NCBI GenBank assembly: GCA_946800325.1 | Contig: OX326956.1 | Span: 41,971,052-42,035,051, forward strand | From: Luzula sylvatica | Taxonomy: Eukaryota; Streptophyta; Magnoliopsida; Poales; Juncaceae | DNA: 64,000 bases | Reading direction: 5' to 3' | Shown here: positions 22,585-34,822 of the stretch, in pieces | Numbering within the stretch: position 1 is the first letter of the stretch | Layout of the letters: each line of letters begins with the position of its first letter | The notes under the pieces: model-generated | Databases searched by the model: none | The model's input: the letters and a program-made list of their open reading frames with translations, nothing else | What the model was told of the DNA's origin: nothing | Position numbers and translations under genes: made by a program

Positions 22585-25270
22585 TGAGCATTAATAGTAA
22601 TTGATCGTGGCCACGAATGCACGATGACATTGACAAAACAATAATGATATGTACTTAGATTTTATTTAGAAATATACGTGGCAAATCGCAATGTGACCAC
22701 GTCAAATTTTAAAATGAAAATATAAATTTTAGGAATTGTAAATTTGACTACACGTGTATTTTTAGGTACAAATTTAGATAAAAAATTTAGATGCATGTTA
22801 TTATTGGACAACAAATGATAAATTCACCAAGAGAGCTGAGAAATATCATTTAATATTCAATGGTGCATGAATGTTTTACTTTTACGGACCAATAACATAT
22901 CAAAATATTACGATTCACAACAAGAAATGGCTGATAACCCCAAGTTAAAAAAATCAATACTTATTTGTTATGAGAATATGCATAATGATCAAATCATGCA
23001 TATTTTCATAAGACGGTAAATTCGATATATAATTTCACTGCAAATTTATATTTTATATCTATATAGAAATGTTTATATATGAGTAACTGAGAGACGAAAG
23101 AAGACTTCATACTTAGGGGAAGACGAACTATTATTATGTGTTGATACAAAATAAAAAAAACATGTATACTTGATGTGGAAATTGAACCCACAATCATCTT
23201 ATTACAAACCAACAAGTGTAATCATTCAATAAACATGCCATTTTGTGAAAAAAAATATAATACAAATTGTATTCTTATGGATTATACACAAATGTGTGTA
23301 CATCATTTTCGATTTTATTGGAGGGGTGGGTGGGTGGGTGGGTGGGTGGGTGGGTGGGGAGGGTCTGCCCACCTAGATCTGCACTTGTGATTAAGGACGT
23401 TTATAATTATATATCTTTAATTCGAAAGTTTCACTATCATATATTCATAATTATATATTATGATGATGTCCGGACAATTTTATTAATTAATAATTAATGA
23501 TATATTTAATATAAAAATATTAAATATCCTACACGCTATTTTATATGAACAATTTATATGACAGATAATGTCGACGTAACAATATAAAATATAAAATAAT
23601 ACCCGATACATATGCGTACGCTACATTAAAATGTGTAGCTCATAGTCTAGTCACAAAGTGATTATCACAAAATATCAAAGATTAAGGATTCAAGTTGATC
23701 CATTATTCATGGATTATATTTCATTTTTTAAAAAAATGTGCAACCCACAACATTATTATTTTTATCGTGTCTGGGTTTGGATGTATATTTTGATGATATG
23801 TCGTTATTTTGAATTTTTCTTTAGTTATATTTATTTGGTGTACATATTTTATCTTTGTTTATATCTTGATATATTATGTTGAGTTGGCTTATACTATGGT
23901 GTGTAATATTAATATCGAATTTAATATTTATTCCAAGTTGAAAAGTTGATTTATAATATTTATATCTATTTTTGAATTTGAATTATAGTCTATTACAATT
24001 TTTAAAAATATATATGATAAATTATTACCTATTAGAATACTTTTTATCGTTTGATTATCCATTAATCATCGACTATATTTCTCAAGATGATTATTTAAAA
24101 AATATTAAAAATAGTTAACAATAATAATTATAACTATAGAAGAGCAAGGCTTTTGGGCCGGATATTTTCCCCTGTTATCTCTTTCCCCGTACAATTTTCC
24201 TTCTTCCCCCTTGCATCTCCTCTCCTAAATCAGTCCCCGCCTATAAGTACGTATTGAATTAAGGCGGTCATGTCTCCGATCATCTTCCGCCCCGCGCCGC
24301 CCAGCGTCGCCGATCGAAAAAGAGTATGCTTTCTTCTTCTTCCCGTTACCTCTCTCTCTCTCTCTCTCTCTCTGGATCGACTAAGTTCACCTCCACCGCT
24401 CTCACAATTCCATATTCCATATCGTATTAACGTAAATCGAAAGCACTCATCAGATTGAATCCTTATTTTGTGATGTTTGCTTAAAGATTAAACAAACTAA
24501 TCATAAAAGTAAGCCATCTTTAAAAAACTTCCAAGTTGATTATTTATTTGTTTATTTATCATGACTTTTGTTAAATCATTGCGTGTATTGGGGCCTGCAA
24601 GCACGCCTGTTCCCAAAGAATAATATATTGCACCGAAATTTCTAGGAATTTTCCCAATTTTTGATTGAAAACGATGACTAGAATAGGTTCGAAGAAAGAG
24701 ATTCGGTACAAATTGATTTTGAAATTTCAAATCGAGAGTTGTTCCAACTTCCAACGCCCAAATCAGACGGAAGCTTTTAATATGAAGTCTTCTTAGTGCT
24801 GCCGTGGTGGAACCGCACTCATCAAACTATAAATGGAACCGGTTCCGTGGATCAGTTCAAATAAGATTTTTTTTTTTCAATGGCTGAATCTTGCTTTGTA
24901 TGTGAACCAGGTCTACGGAATAAATTTCGTCCTTGTCATAAATAAATGAATAATAGAATCCTATTCCGTCGCTTTCCTGTGAGGAAATTTCGGACAGTGA
25001 TGTGAACAAGGCAGAGTTTACTGGAGAACGAGCTACGGGCCATTGTTTATTCGAAGAATATAATGCTGTCACGTTAAAGTTCGGGCCTGTTAATTATATT
25101 CGGGAAGTTTCGTCCGGATGTAACCTAGAAGACTCCCCAAAAGTCGTCTCATTGATTGGAGTATCTATCCGACAGCCTGTCCACAGCATCACATGTCCCA
25201 CGACCGAAAGCAAAAGCACGGGTTGTCACTTAATCGGCAAGTTCCGCGAAATTTCCTCGTTTGTTATTTG
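22585..25270. repeat. Duplicate blocks B1/B2 (match A1 5690-7060 and A2 10735-13960)
   Basis: 22585-23265 aligns with A1 and 23735-25270 with A2, so locus B joins in 2.7 kb what is spread over 8 kb in A. The CT-rich leader-like part (24150-24450) keeps no long frame in common with A. Open frames at 24270-24458 and 25002-25322 have no recognisable domain and are not maintained in A; I treat them as non-coding or pseudogenic. A MITE related to 47649-47822 lies at about 22640-22815. Confidence 0.8.
23323..23359 (+). repeat. (GGGT)n tract, G-quadruplex candidate
   Basis: About nine GGGT units in a row, giving many more than the four G-triplets needed for an intramolecular G-quadruplex on the plus strand. 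It lies where A1 and A2 homology is interrupted in locus B. Confidence 0.9.
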
Positions 25271-25352
25271 GGAAATTTTGGAAAAACTCTCTTTAACTTT
25301 TTTCAATTTCGTAAAAAACTGACTGTTTTTTCAAAACTCCAAAATACCTCCT

Positions 25353-25475
25353 AGGTCAGTTTTGTGTAGCAGCAGGAAACTCATAGTTGCAGGAAACCAA
25401 TATATGAATATCAGGAAACTCTGGTAGCAGGAAAATGCAAAAACTGCGATTGTAGGATGTTCAAAAGGTGTTTGA
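25353..25475. mobile_element. Half-copy of the Tourist-like MITE at 20054
   Basis: CTAGGTCAGTTTTGTGTAGC through the next about 110 bp repeats the left arm and centre of the element at 20054-20332; the right arm is missing. Confidence 0.75.
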
Positions 25476-25671
25476 TGAAAACCTAGGATTATTGTTGTTA
25501 TTGTTGTGTTGTTGTTGTTGTTGTTATTATTATTATTATTACTTTTCTACATTTTTATTATGTATTATTTTTTTTTTATTATTATTATTTCTAAGTACGT
25601 TTTAAATTATTTATAACCATTCAATCAAATGATACATACATTTATATAATTATATGCCATTGCTAGGGGTG
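25476..25671. repeat. (TTG)n/(TTA)n microsatellites
   Basis: GTTGTTGTT and ATTATTATT runs at about 25488-25590 in AT-rich DNA; no gene. Confidence 0.8.
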
Positions 25672-26466
25672 GGCATTCGGTTGAACCGAACCGAACCGAA
25701 CCGAATAAGAGCAAACCGAATTAAACTGAAATGGACTAGATTCAAACCGAACCGAACGGAATAAAATTTGAACCGATTTAAAATCGAACCGAATAAACCG
25801 AATTTCTTATTGGGTTTATTCGGTTGAACCGAATTAGAAGTTTTATAATGTTAAAATTCAAGTAATATTTAGTAAAAAAAATATAAAAACAGATCATATA
25901 AAATATCAATAATGTTATGCACCTAGATTTTGCACCTAGATTTTATCTAGATGTATACGTGGCAAATCACAGTGCATCCACCTCAAATAATTAAAAGGAA
26001 AGTACATTCTGAAAATTCCAAATTTAATCGCCACGTGTACTTCTAGGTGCAAATCTAGAAAAAATTTCTAGGTGCATATCATTGTTGATATAAAAACCGA
26101 ATTTTTTATTTTTACAGTATTAAATTTCGTATACGGTATTCGATATCCGATTTCAAATAAGAATACGAACATGGTATCCCATATCCGATTTTTTAATACG
26201 GTGTCCGATATCCGATACGAATATAGATACGAATAAGATATACGGTATCCGATATCCAATTTCGAATATGGTATATGATACGAATTCGAATACGACATCC
26301 GATTTCGAATACGGTATCCGATATTCGATTTCTGATTTCGAATACTAATTCCTTCAAATTATATTAAATCCAACAAAATAAATAAAATAAAATAATTAAT
26401 TGAAATAATTAAAATAAATAAATAAAATTAGATAGTTAAATTTTATAAATCATATGAACACTGAAC

Positions 26467-26501
<35 letters not shown>

Positions 26502-26551
26502 GATAGTTAACTTTTAAAATTAGATAATTAAAATAATTAAATAAAATACCG

Positions 26552-26583
<32 letters not shown>

Positions 26584-26604
26584 TTCTAAATACAATTTCA
26601 TTAT

Positions 26605-26648
<44 letters not shown>

Positions 26649-28050
26649 TAATATTATTATTATTATTATTATTATTATTATCTAATAAAATTAATTATTA
26701 TTTGAATTGAATTAATTTTTCCAAACTAAAAAAATCATATGAAGACTGAACTAAAAAATAATTTGTCTAAATCGCATCATATTCACGTCTAAAAAATACG
26801 GTATTCAATATCCGATATTTTTTTCGGATACGAATATAGTGTATAAGTATCTTGTACAAATATTTGGTATTATATATTTATTAATTACAATAATATTGAC
26901 AAACAAAGTTAGTATGTTAGTATATGATTGAACGCTAAATCAATAAACAAACATAGTTATTTTCAAGTCCAATTACACATCATTTTATATTTATTATTTA
27001 TATGAATGAAGAAAACAATATTCTAAATTTATTGTTTTCTAGCCAACATGGCGGGACTCATGATATGCTATTTTTTATTATTTCTATCACCTTTCCTAAG
27101 TCAAAAATCCACTCTGACCTCATTTTTCAAAACCTGGGAAATGACCATGTTTTCTTTGCTTAGGAGCACAATCCTTGGATTCGGTGAGTTCACAAATACA
27201 CCATCGAACATCCTTTTTTGCATTTCATGGGAACATGAGTTTTCTGTCAAAACCATGCCTCCAAACTTAGCTACCGAACAGCCCCTAAAACCAAACTTTG
27301 TTTTCAGATAGCTTTCTATAATAATTATTTTTTTTAAATGGTTATGTGTCGAAAAATATTTATGAAATTTTTTAAAATTAATAAAATATAAAACTAAAAA
27401 TAATTTTTTTTAACAAATCAAATATGAAATTAGAAGGATTTTTGGTCCAATTTTTTTTAACCCCATTCAAAGTTAAATTTAACCCAATAAAGATATTTGA
27501 AAATAAAATTATGGTTTGAGGGGAGTTTTTTGGAGTTTCAAAAAAATAGAGCATTTTTTGCAATATCCAAAAAAATTAAGATTTTTTTGAAACTTTCTCT
27601 TGCTATTTTGCTATGGAAAATTCTACCCTGCCTTTTCGGTTTTTTTGGTTCGGTTGAGAAAATGATATTGTTCGTTTTAGTCAATTCAGTTCGTTTTTTA
27701 AGTTTAGAAAACCGATTAAACCGACCGGCCGAATAACATCTCATTTTTCATATATTTTTAATATATTAATGTTAAAATATAAAAATTGATTTAATAACTT
27801 ATAAAATAATACAATTATATTTTATAATATCTATTTATATTTTTTGTTAAATAATATATAATTTTTTTATAATTATTTTATTTCAAAATTATAATGTTTT
27901 TTATTCGGTTCAACCGAGTAAACCGAATAACAATTTGGTTTATTCGGTTCGATTTTTAATCGGTTCAAAACTTAAACGGTTCGGTTCAGTTTGAATTTAG
28001 TTCGGTTCGGTTTAATGTTTTTCAACCAAACTGACCGAATGAACACCCCT
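25672..28050. repeat. Region bounded by inverted CCGAACCGAA-rich ends
   Basis: It begins AGGGGTGGGCATTCGGTT with CCGAA repeats (25672-25860) and ends with the inverted counterpart (27900-28050, ..CCGAATGAACACCCCT). The edges look like terminal inverted repeats, but I found no matching target duplication. Inside are a MITE (about 25918-26085, related to 47649), a block of degenerate CGGTATCCGATATCC units (about 26090-26340), long (TTA)n tracts, and an 87-codon frame at 27048-27311 without a recognisable domain. This may be a compound of several elements and not one. Confidence 0.5.
26467..26682. repeat. (TTA)n microsatellite cluster
   Basis: Three runs of ATT/TTA trinucleotides at about 26467-26500, 26556-26583 and 26607-26682. 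Confidence 0.95.
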
Positions 28051-28869
28051 ACAAATACTTATAATTAATATATAACATGTATTGTATTTTTAAAATTTAT
28101 ATCATACATCGAAATATATTTGATACATTTAAAAAGATATAACAAATATATGCATAGTATACATGTAAAAAAATTGTTGAATTTAAAAAATATAAAATAT
28201 ATATAAAAATGTAACCAAATAAAAATATCTCATACATATAGAAAACGTAACACATACTATACTTAAAAATTTATATATTATACGTTTAAAGTTAAACGTA
28301 TAAGATACGTCTATAACATACAACACTATAATATACAACACGTAACGAATATAATACATTGGAAAAAAATATAACATAAATCTAAAAAATACACGTAAAA
28401 AAATATAACATATATTTAAAAAAATACCCTAACAATTTCTTTTTTGCACCAAAATGTGACGTCATTGGTGTTGTCGTTTATTTTCCATCCAAATTATTTC
28501 TTTTTTGGACCAAAATACCCCCACAATTTCTTTATAATTGAATTTATTCTATAAACTAATAAATAAATAATATTTTACAATATAATATTTCATAATATTA
28601 TAAGATGAAATTTATTATACTATTCTATAATTTATTATATGATTTTTATATAAAATTATTTAATGTAAAATTTAAAAATGTAATGTTAAATAGTATTTAT
28701 TTAATAAAATAATAATAATATATATATTACAAATAGTAAAATAAAACAGTGAGTTGTAAAATATTGTCATAAACTATTTTTAATTATATTATCATAAACT
28801 ATTTTCCAGAATTCTCCAAGTTAAAATCAAGTTTCGTGCGTGTGTTTGTTGGGGACACATAAAGGTGCG
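28051..28869. repeat. AT-rich degenerate repeat, relative at 51650-51920
   Basis: 28065-28420 is built of loosely repeated ataacatat/atcatacat/taaaaagatataac units that recur at 51650-51920. No coding potential. 28560-28800 is plain AT-rich DNA. Confidence 0.6.
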
Positions 28870-29094
28870 TTATTAAAAGACAAGTATGGATCAGTCATTA
28901 GAGATTAATTAAACATTTTTAATTTTTAATATAATATAATTCTCAGATACCAAAAGTATCATCTATTCAGATCACAAAAGTATTGTCGATTAAGTAGGCC
29001 CGAATAGTGACTGATTATATTATATTTATGACACAGGCTACAAGACAGCCTAACTGGGTCCCATTAACTTTCTTTTATCAATTATCATCGGTAC

Positions 29095-29615
29095 AGTTTT
29101 TTTTTTTTTTGAAAAACTAAAGAGGCGAAACTCTTTTAATATATTAAAGCAGAGTTTAATACATTGGTGCGATTTTACATGATAAATGTAAAAAAATAAT
29201 TTCGCAAAAATAAATTATAATTGCAAAAGTAAGATACATGCCAAGAAATGGTGCTTTCGGCCATCCTTAGACGAACGCAACCTCCCTCCGCCCTTGGTTT
29301 GCCACGCGAGCTCGGATTGTCATCGAAGCTGTCGTCGTCGCTGTCGAGGCCCGTCGCTCTCGGACTCGCCCCCAGACTCGCCCCAGACTCGGCCGTCGCT
29401 CTCGGCCTCGCCCCAGATTCGGCCCAGACTCGTCCCAGACTCGCCCCAGATTCGGCACCAGCCTCGCGATTTTTCGATTTCCCTTTTTCCCTTCCCGCTT
29501 TTTCCTTTCGAGTTTTTGCTCTTCGAGGAGCTCCAAAGTCCGCCGCCGCCGTCGGATCTGCGTCGGATCTGCGTCGAAACCCTAGCATTGTTAGCTAGGA
29601 TTGAACTCTCAAACC

Positions 29616-29659
<44 letters not shown>

Positions 29660-29670
29660 CACAAGTCATA
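29095..29670 (-). mobile_element. Poly(A)-ended retroposed segment with GC-rich island
   Basis: On the minus strand the segment ends in a poly(A) run (plus-strand T run at about 29097-29110), right where alignment with locus B breaks after ATCGGTACAG. It carries a GC-rich island (29270-29590) with repeated CCCAGACTCG-type units and a minus-strand stretch resembling a plant 5' leader (ctagggtttcgacgcag). Frames across the island (minus 29175-29588; plus 29248-29671) are Ser/Arg/Gly-rich repeat translations, so I do not call a protein. It could be a 5'-truncated LINE or a processed transcript. Confidence 0.5.
29619..29657. repeat. (AC)n microsatellite
   Basis: About 19 AC dinucleotides next to the GC-rich island. 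Confidence 0.95.
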
Positions 29671-29739
29671 ACATATAATTTTTTGTGCATCACACTTAGT
29701 CAATTATGTTATTGACTCATTGACAAAAAAAATAAAGAG

Positions 29740-29855
29740 ATAAGATTCGGTGATCTCCATCCATTGGTGTCTATTAGATTCGAACTCATAATCTATCACA
29801 ACATATATTTTTTTATGTCACACTCAACCAACTGGGTTACGAGTCTTTTGGCACC
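29740..29855 (-). other. tRNA-derived SINE-like fragment
   Basis: The minus strand has an A-box-like TAACCCAGTTGG near 29835 and a B-box-like GAGTTCGAATC near 29785, about 50 nt apart as in tRNA-derived SINE heads. It does not fold as a full tRNA and the body is A/T-rich. No flanking duplication seen. Confidence 0.45.
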
Positions 29856-30009
29856 AATGAATGCATTGTTGTGATGCTTGATTTTGAAATGTGTAGAAAA
29901 ATATTGTATAGTAACTTTGACAAGAATAAATAGAGATATGAACCAGACTTTTATTTTTAATTTAGTGTGGTAAGCTCATCCGCGGGCAATGCATAATATT
30001 GGTTAAGAT

Positions 30010-30520
30010 CTATTTTGCACGGATACGATTACGGGTATCGTATCCGATAAGATACATATACGACAATTTTCAGAAAATCACGGATACGGATACAACTATA
30101 TAGTTATTAATTTAATATATTTATATTGTATATAATTAATAAATAATTAAATAATAAATTAATAATATGTATAAATTAAATATCACGACAATAAATAAAA
30201 TCAACCTAACAATACAAGTATCATAAATTTATTCTAGAAATATCCGAGAATTAATTTCGAAATATCTCATATAATTTATTTATAAATGTTATGAACCAAA
30301 ATATATAATGAACGGAAGTATCATAAATGGAGTATCACGATCGTATTCTGGAAGTATTCCGGTCGTATCCTGTCGTATCCGAAAAAAATAAATATTAAAA
30401 AAATCAAATACGCCACGTGGCGTATCCGATACGTATCCAAGTCGTATTGTATTCGTATCCACATCGAATACCCGTACCCTCAAGATAGTTCTGCATTTTT
30501 TAAGTATTTGTGCAACATAG
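30010..30520. mobile_element. hAT-like element, CTATGTTGC family, copy 2
   Basis: 511 bp, flanked by GTTAAGAT (30002-30009) and ATTAAGAT (30521-30528). Ends are CTATTTTGCACGGATAC and, inverted, CTATGTTGCAC. Locus B has the uninterrupted sequence (ggttagcatacaattttaag near 17748), so B shows the empty site. Same family as 15244, 43571 and 52006. Confidence 0.88.
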
Positions 30521-31936
30521 ATTAAGATACAATTTTAAGAAAAAATAGAAATATATTATGAACTAAATAATATATCATGAATAACATATTGTGTAATTAT
30601 GGATTCGAGGTGGGTATCGTATAAAAAAAATATATAGATGTCACTAACAACAAACAACTGTTTCTTGGATGCTATTAGAAATATAGATGTGACTTGTGAG
30701 ATATCAGTAACCACAAAGGACGCGAAAGCTTGTTTATACTAATCTACTCGCTAGCCTAGACATATTGACGTCATTGTCCGATCCTCAAAAGGGAAATATA
30801 TCAAGACGAGTAACGATACTAATCATGAATTTTTCTCCATTTTTTTTTCACGAATGGTGACGTGACATTTTTTGATTGGTTGTATTTTTTACCCAACTTT
30901 AATGCAACCAATCACAAAATGCCACGTCACCATTCGTGGAAAAAAATGGGGGGAAAAATTCATGATTAGTATCATTACTGGTATCTAGACTTGCACATAT
31001 ATGATATAAGAGACCATATTGTGTAGTTGAACAAACATATAAAACATTGACGCAATAGCCGAGACAATTTGTTTATACTTTTTTCTTTTTCTTTCTTTTG
31101 ACACTTACCTTGATGAAATAAGTAGGAAAAAATGTTCTCAATTCAATAGAAATGCATACATAGACTATACTTACAAATTACTTTCAAATTCAAATATTCA
31201 TATAAAAATTAAGAATATATAGATATTTTATCATTCAATTTTAAATTCTTGTAGGAAAATATTCTTATTTCAAAAAAGTATTCAAATAAAAATTAACACA
31301 TTTAATTTAATTAATATGATAATTAATACATACGACGTAATTAACATCCATCTGAACTAAAAAGATTAATTAATATTCGTTATGTGTTTTTTTAATTATC
31401 ATATTAATTAATTAAGTATGTTAATCATGATAGGATAAATTATAATGCGATGGTAAAATATGGGGACAAGGTAAATTTTCCATATAATGTCTCGTTCGGG
31501 CCCTCGCAAACGAAGTGAACTTTTTTACATTGAGAGAGCATATGATTATATGAACTTACTTTGACATTATATGCAATTGAGATGGTTTGAAGTTGTATTT
31601 ACAATGCGAAACTTTATATTGTTTAATATAAAGAAAATTAAATATAATAAGAAAATGTTTTATCATGTGTGTCAAATTATACATCCTCCAATTTTTTTTA
31701 TTAGAGTATGGTTACTCGTTAGTATGTTCATCATTGTCATTAATTTCCAATAAACCTAGTATCTACATTCTTGCGAAATTAAAAACAAAATCCAATATTT
31801 AATTAGTTTAATAAAAAAAGGAAATTTTCAAATAACTCCCTAACTTTTCTTCAATTTGCAAAAAATCCCCTGACTTTTGAAAAACTCCAAAAATATCCCT
31901 ATGTACAAGGTTTCTCTTTCAATTACTCCTCTATAT
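30521..31936. other. Intergenic part of locus C
   Basis: Mostly AT-rich DNA homologous to 17770-19760 with the MULE MITE at 30808 inserted. No gene supported; a 60-codon frame at 31571-31753 shows no domain. Confidence 0.55.
30808..30981. mobile_element. Mutator-like MITE, GAGTAATGA family, copy 1
   Basis: About 174 bp, nearly a perfect inverted repeat (arms contain GGTGACGTG...CACGTCACC). Flanks TATCAAGAC (30799-30807) and TATCTAGAC (30982-30990) match 8/9, the 9-bp duplication expected of Mutator-like elements. Related copies at 34472 and 45312. Confidence 0.82.
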
Positions 31937-32631
31937 CAATGTTACAGAAATCACTAGGCGCTAGTCGGGCGGAAGGACACCGTCTAGCGTCTAGAGGAAT
32001 TAATCGGCTCTAGGCGGATTTGTAATTTTACTTAATTTTTGTCATATTTTTTATTTTTTATATTATTTTAATGCACTAATTTAATTAATAAAAGGAATTC
32101 AATATGTATATATAATTTTATTCTAATAATTATTTTTATTTTGAAAATATGATATGTCGTAAAAGACCACAAATATGTATTTCATATAATCAAGTTATAA
32201 AAAAGTGTAGGATTCTTTTTGTAAATTAAAACATATTTGGGGTCTTATTTGAATAATCCAAATAATAAGAGAAAAATAAAAAACAGCCCGTCGGAGCCCA
32301 TCCATGATATACTCATATACCTCCGGACCAATATTAGAGAATTGTTTGTCCCACAACAGTCAATCAAGTTAAAAGAGTCATGATGTTTGTTATAAATAAA
32401 GGGGTGCGGTACTAATAATGATTCACTCAAGGATCTGGGCTAACATATATATTCTTGGGTGGCCCGTATCAAAATTTTAGGATCTGACCTAGGCGGGTTT
32501 AGGCGGAATTATTCGGTATTTAGCCGGGTTTAGGCGGAATTCCGTCTAGATAGAAACGAATAGGGCAGATCTAGGCATTTGGTCGGTGCCTAGTGCCTAG
32601 GCGGCTGCCTAGACCGATTTTTACAGTCATG
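31937..32631. mobile_element. hAT-like element related to 20420-21148
   Basis: 695 bp flanked by CTCTATAT (31929-31936) and TTCTATAT (32632-32639), 7/8. The left end CAATGTTACAGAAATC resembles the ends of the element at 20420, and both carry GGCGCTAG and ATTAATCGG subterminal motifs. No transposase frame. The flanking simple A/T-rich sequence reads continuously without it. Confidence 0.8.
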
Positions 32632-32899
32632 TTCTATATGGATATTTTATGGTATTATAATTTTTTTTGGACCATAATACCCTTCTATTTCTCATATTTA
32701 AATGTAATAAAAATATTTTTATATTATTTTATAAATTTCTTAATTTAAAATCACTATAAGTATTTATTAACATATACTAATTTAAAAAAATATGTCATAA
32801 TATTAATATTTTATTTATTATATATTTTATCATAAAAAACTAAAATTAATTAAAAAATGATATAAAAAATATTCCTGAAAATATCTTGACAATTTTGTC

Positions 32900-33700
32900 A
32901 CAAAAACCAGAGGCCGAACCTTGGTACTTCCGTCGCGACGGACAATTCCGTCCGTCATGACAGATCCACTTTGTATAGTCCGTCATGACAGACAACAACT
33001 TGCGTCATGACGAACCATTTAAAGTCATAACGTCCAACCCTTGGACTTCACGATTCACTTCTAGGTGCGTCACGACGGATCTGTACTGATTCCTGATTTT
33101 GACTGGTAAGTTGCTTGTTTTTAATCGTTTCGAAAACGATTAATCATGAAATTATTTCATGATTACTTCTAGATACACTTAATCATCACATGATTAATCA
33201 TTAGCAAGTTTTTTCAATGAATCTAAATATGAATTTTATGATGAAAATGCAAAATACTACATGCAATTTATTCAAAATCGATTCGACTCTCGAATCGCGA
33301 CGATCGCTCTCATACCACTGTTGGATATCGGCGCCGCTACCGAGCCCCGCGCAGTGAAACGACAAACTCGATCTGAGCCGATCTCGAGGACCACGCCGAC
33401 GACTTCGAGAGTACGAATCGAATGTAACTACTACTATAACAATTATAGAGCGTCATAACACGTGAAATTGATCACGTAGAAGGGTTGACGCGTTCGTAGT
33501 TGCTTTCTTTTTCTGCTCTGATCCTCGGTAACACGTGCGTCCCACATCCGCACAATTCGTCACCGTGGATGAAGTCTTGTCTTGTCGTATACAACCGGAT
33601 TGCTTCCGGTTAGTCCTCAACCTTGCTCGAACTTGCTCTCGTTTGATCACAACGAAAGATTTCAGTTGAGATCTCTCTATCCGTATCCACCGCGAGTTCC
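32900..33700 (-). mobile_element. Copia-type LTR retrotransposon fragment with primer-binding site
   Basis: On the minus strand TGGTATGAGAGC at 33306-33317 differs by one base from the plant initiator-Met-tRNA primer-binding site (TGGTATCAGAGC). It directly follows a sequence ending ..CCAACA, as an LTR end should, so the LTR would lie at 33319 rightwards (possibly to about 33700). To the left, 32930-33090 contains five palindromic GTC(A/G)(T/C)GAC motifs in tandem. No gag-pol coding sequence is left in the window. LTR limits are uncertain. Confidence 0.55.
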
Positions 33701-34471
33701 GTCTTTACTAATTAACATTTATTCAAATTCATACCATATAATTAATTGCTAATGATATATTAATTAATTAATTATTAATAACATGTTTTTTAATTATATT
33801 GTTAATTATGCGTGTTAATTCTAATACGGAGACATCAGCGGGAAAATCTTGGTGCAATATCAAATTTCTCATTTTTCTTAATGAAAGTGGGTCAGATACA
33901 AATGAAAAGGGGAAATTTTATTTTGCCCCAAAAGTTATACATCACAATTTTTATATTATAATTAACATGATAATTAAAAACTCACATAATAAACAATTAA
34001 ACAATATTAGTTTAAAATAATGAATTCAAATGAATATTAATTATATATTATTTTTTGTTAATTATATGATATGTACTGATTATCATGTTAATTAAACATG
34101 ATAACTATGATATAAGAAATGTGATGATGCAATATGAAGACACATAACATCTTACTCATTAAATTTTGTGACCGGATTTACAAAATTCGGTGGTTTGTTA
34201 TTTTTTTTAATCTGACTAATTAGTGAAGTTTAAGCTTGGTAATCTATCGGATAAATCAGGTGGTATCGGATTTTTAAAATCCGATTTGGATTAATTTTGA
34301 AATATTTTTTGAAACAAGGTTGTTTTTGGAATTTATTTTTGAAACAGCGTTATAAGTTATAACTTATGAGTTATGACAGAAATCCTCCTACTTGTGATGG
34401 GAATCACATGGAGCCCAGCGTCACAAATGATCGAGTTGATTTATCAGGGGATTCGTAGCAAAGGAGAAGGG
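33701..34471. other. AT-rich intergenic DNA of locus C
   Basis: No conserved frame. The empty site of the 20420 hAT element is at about 34430-34445. Confidence 0.55.
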
Positions 34472-34640
34472 GAGTAACGATAGAGACCAAGCATTTGTGA
34501 TCAAGAATTGATCACACCTGTCACGTGGCAGCTGACCATTGGCTGCATTAAAGTTGTGCAAAAGAGACAGTCAATGAACAGCTGTCACGTGGCAGATGTG
34601 GTCAATTCTTGGTCACAAATTCGTGGTCCTGTCATTACTC
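34472..34640. mobile_element. Mutator-like MITE, GAGTAATGA family, copy 2, in a gene promoter
   Basis: 169 bp; ends GAGTAACGATAG and, inverted, GAGTAATGACAG. Flanks GGAGAAGGG (34463-34471) and GGAGAAGGT (34641-34649) match 8/9. Locus B has a single ggagaagcg-type site near 21187, so B is empty. Each arm carries a G-box core CACGTG within GTCACGTGGCAG. The right end is about 35 bp from the TATA box of gene C. Confidence 0.88.
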
Positions 34641-34674
34641 GGAGAAGGTCAGAAGCAGAACTCTCGACTTCTTC

Positions 34675-34822
34675 GTATATATAAGAAAGATGAGAAATGA
34701 AAATGAATATTGCAAATCCATCGATAGAAAAACCCGATACGCAATCTTTTATTTCTCTCTTTATCCCTGCTTCCTGAGAGCGTGTGTGCGCTTGAGTCCC
34801 GTTCAGACTCGAATGAGCAAAG
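34675..34822 (+). promoter_or_regulatory. TATA box and noncoding first exon of DUF6490-like gene C
   Basis: TATATATAAG at about 34675-34684 precedes a first exon ending at CAAAG/GTAAAAATCGG (34822/34823). The intron runs to CGCAG at 35245. The arrangement matches copy B. Confidence 0.6.

Noticed and set aside
26467..26682. Regular repeats that could suggest a repeat array such as CRISPR
   Set aside because: Simple TTA trinucleotide runs without spacers, in a plant genome.
29248..29671. Several overlapping GC-rich open frames on both strands
   Set aside because: Open in all frames because of GC-rich repeats; no domain, low complexity.
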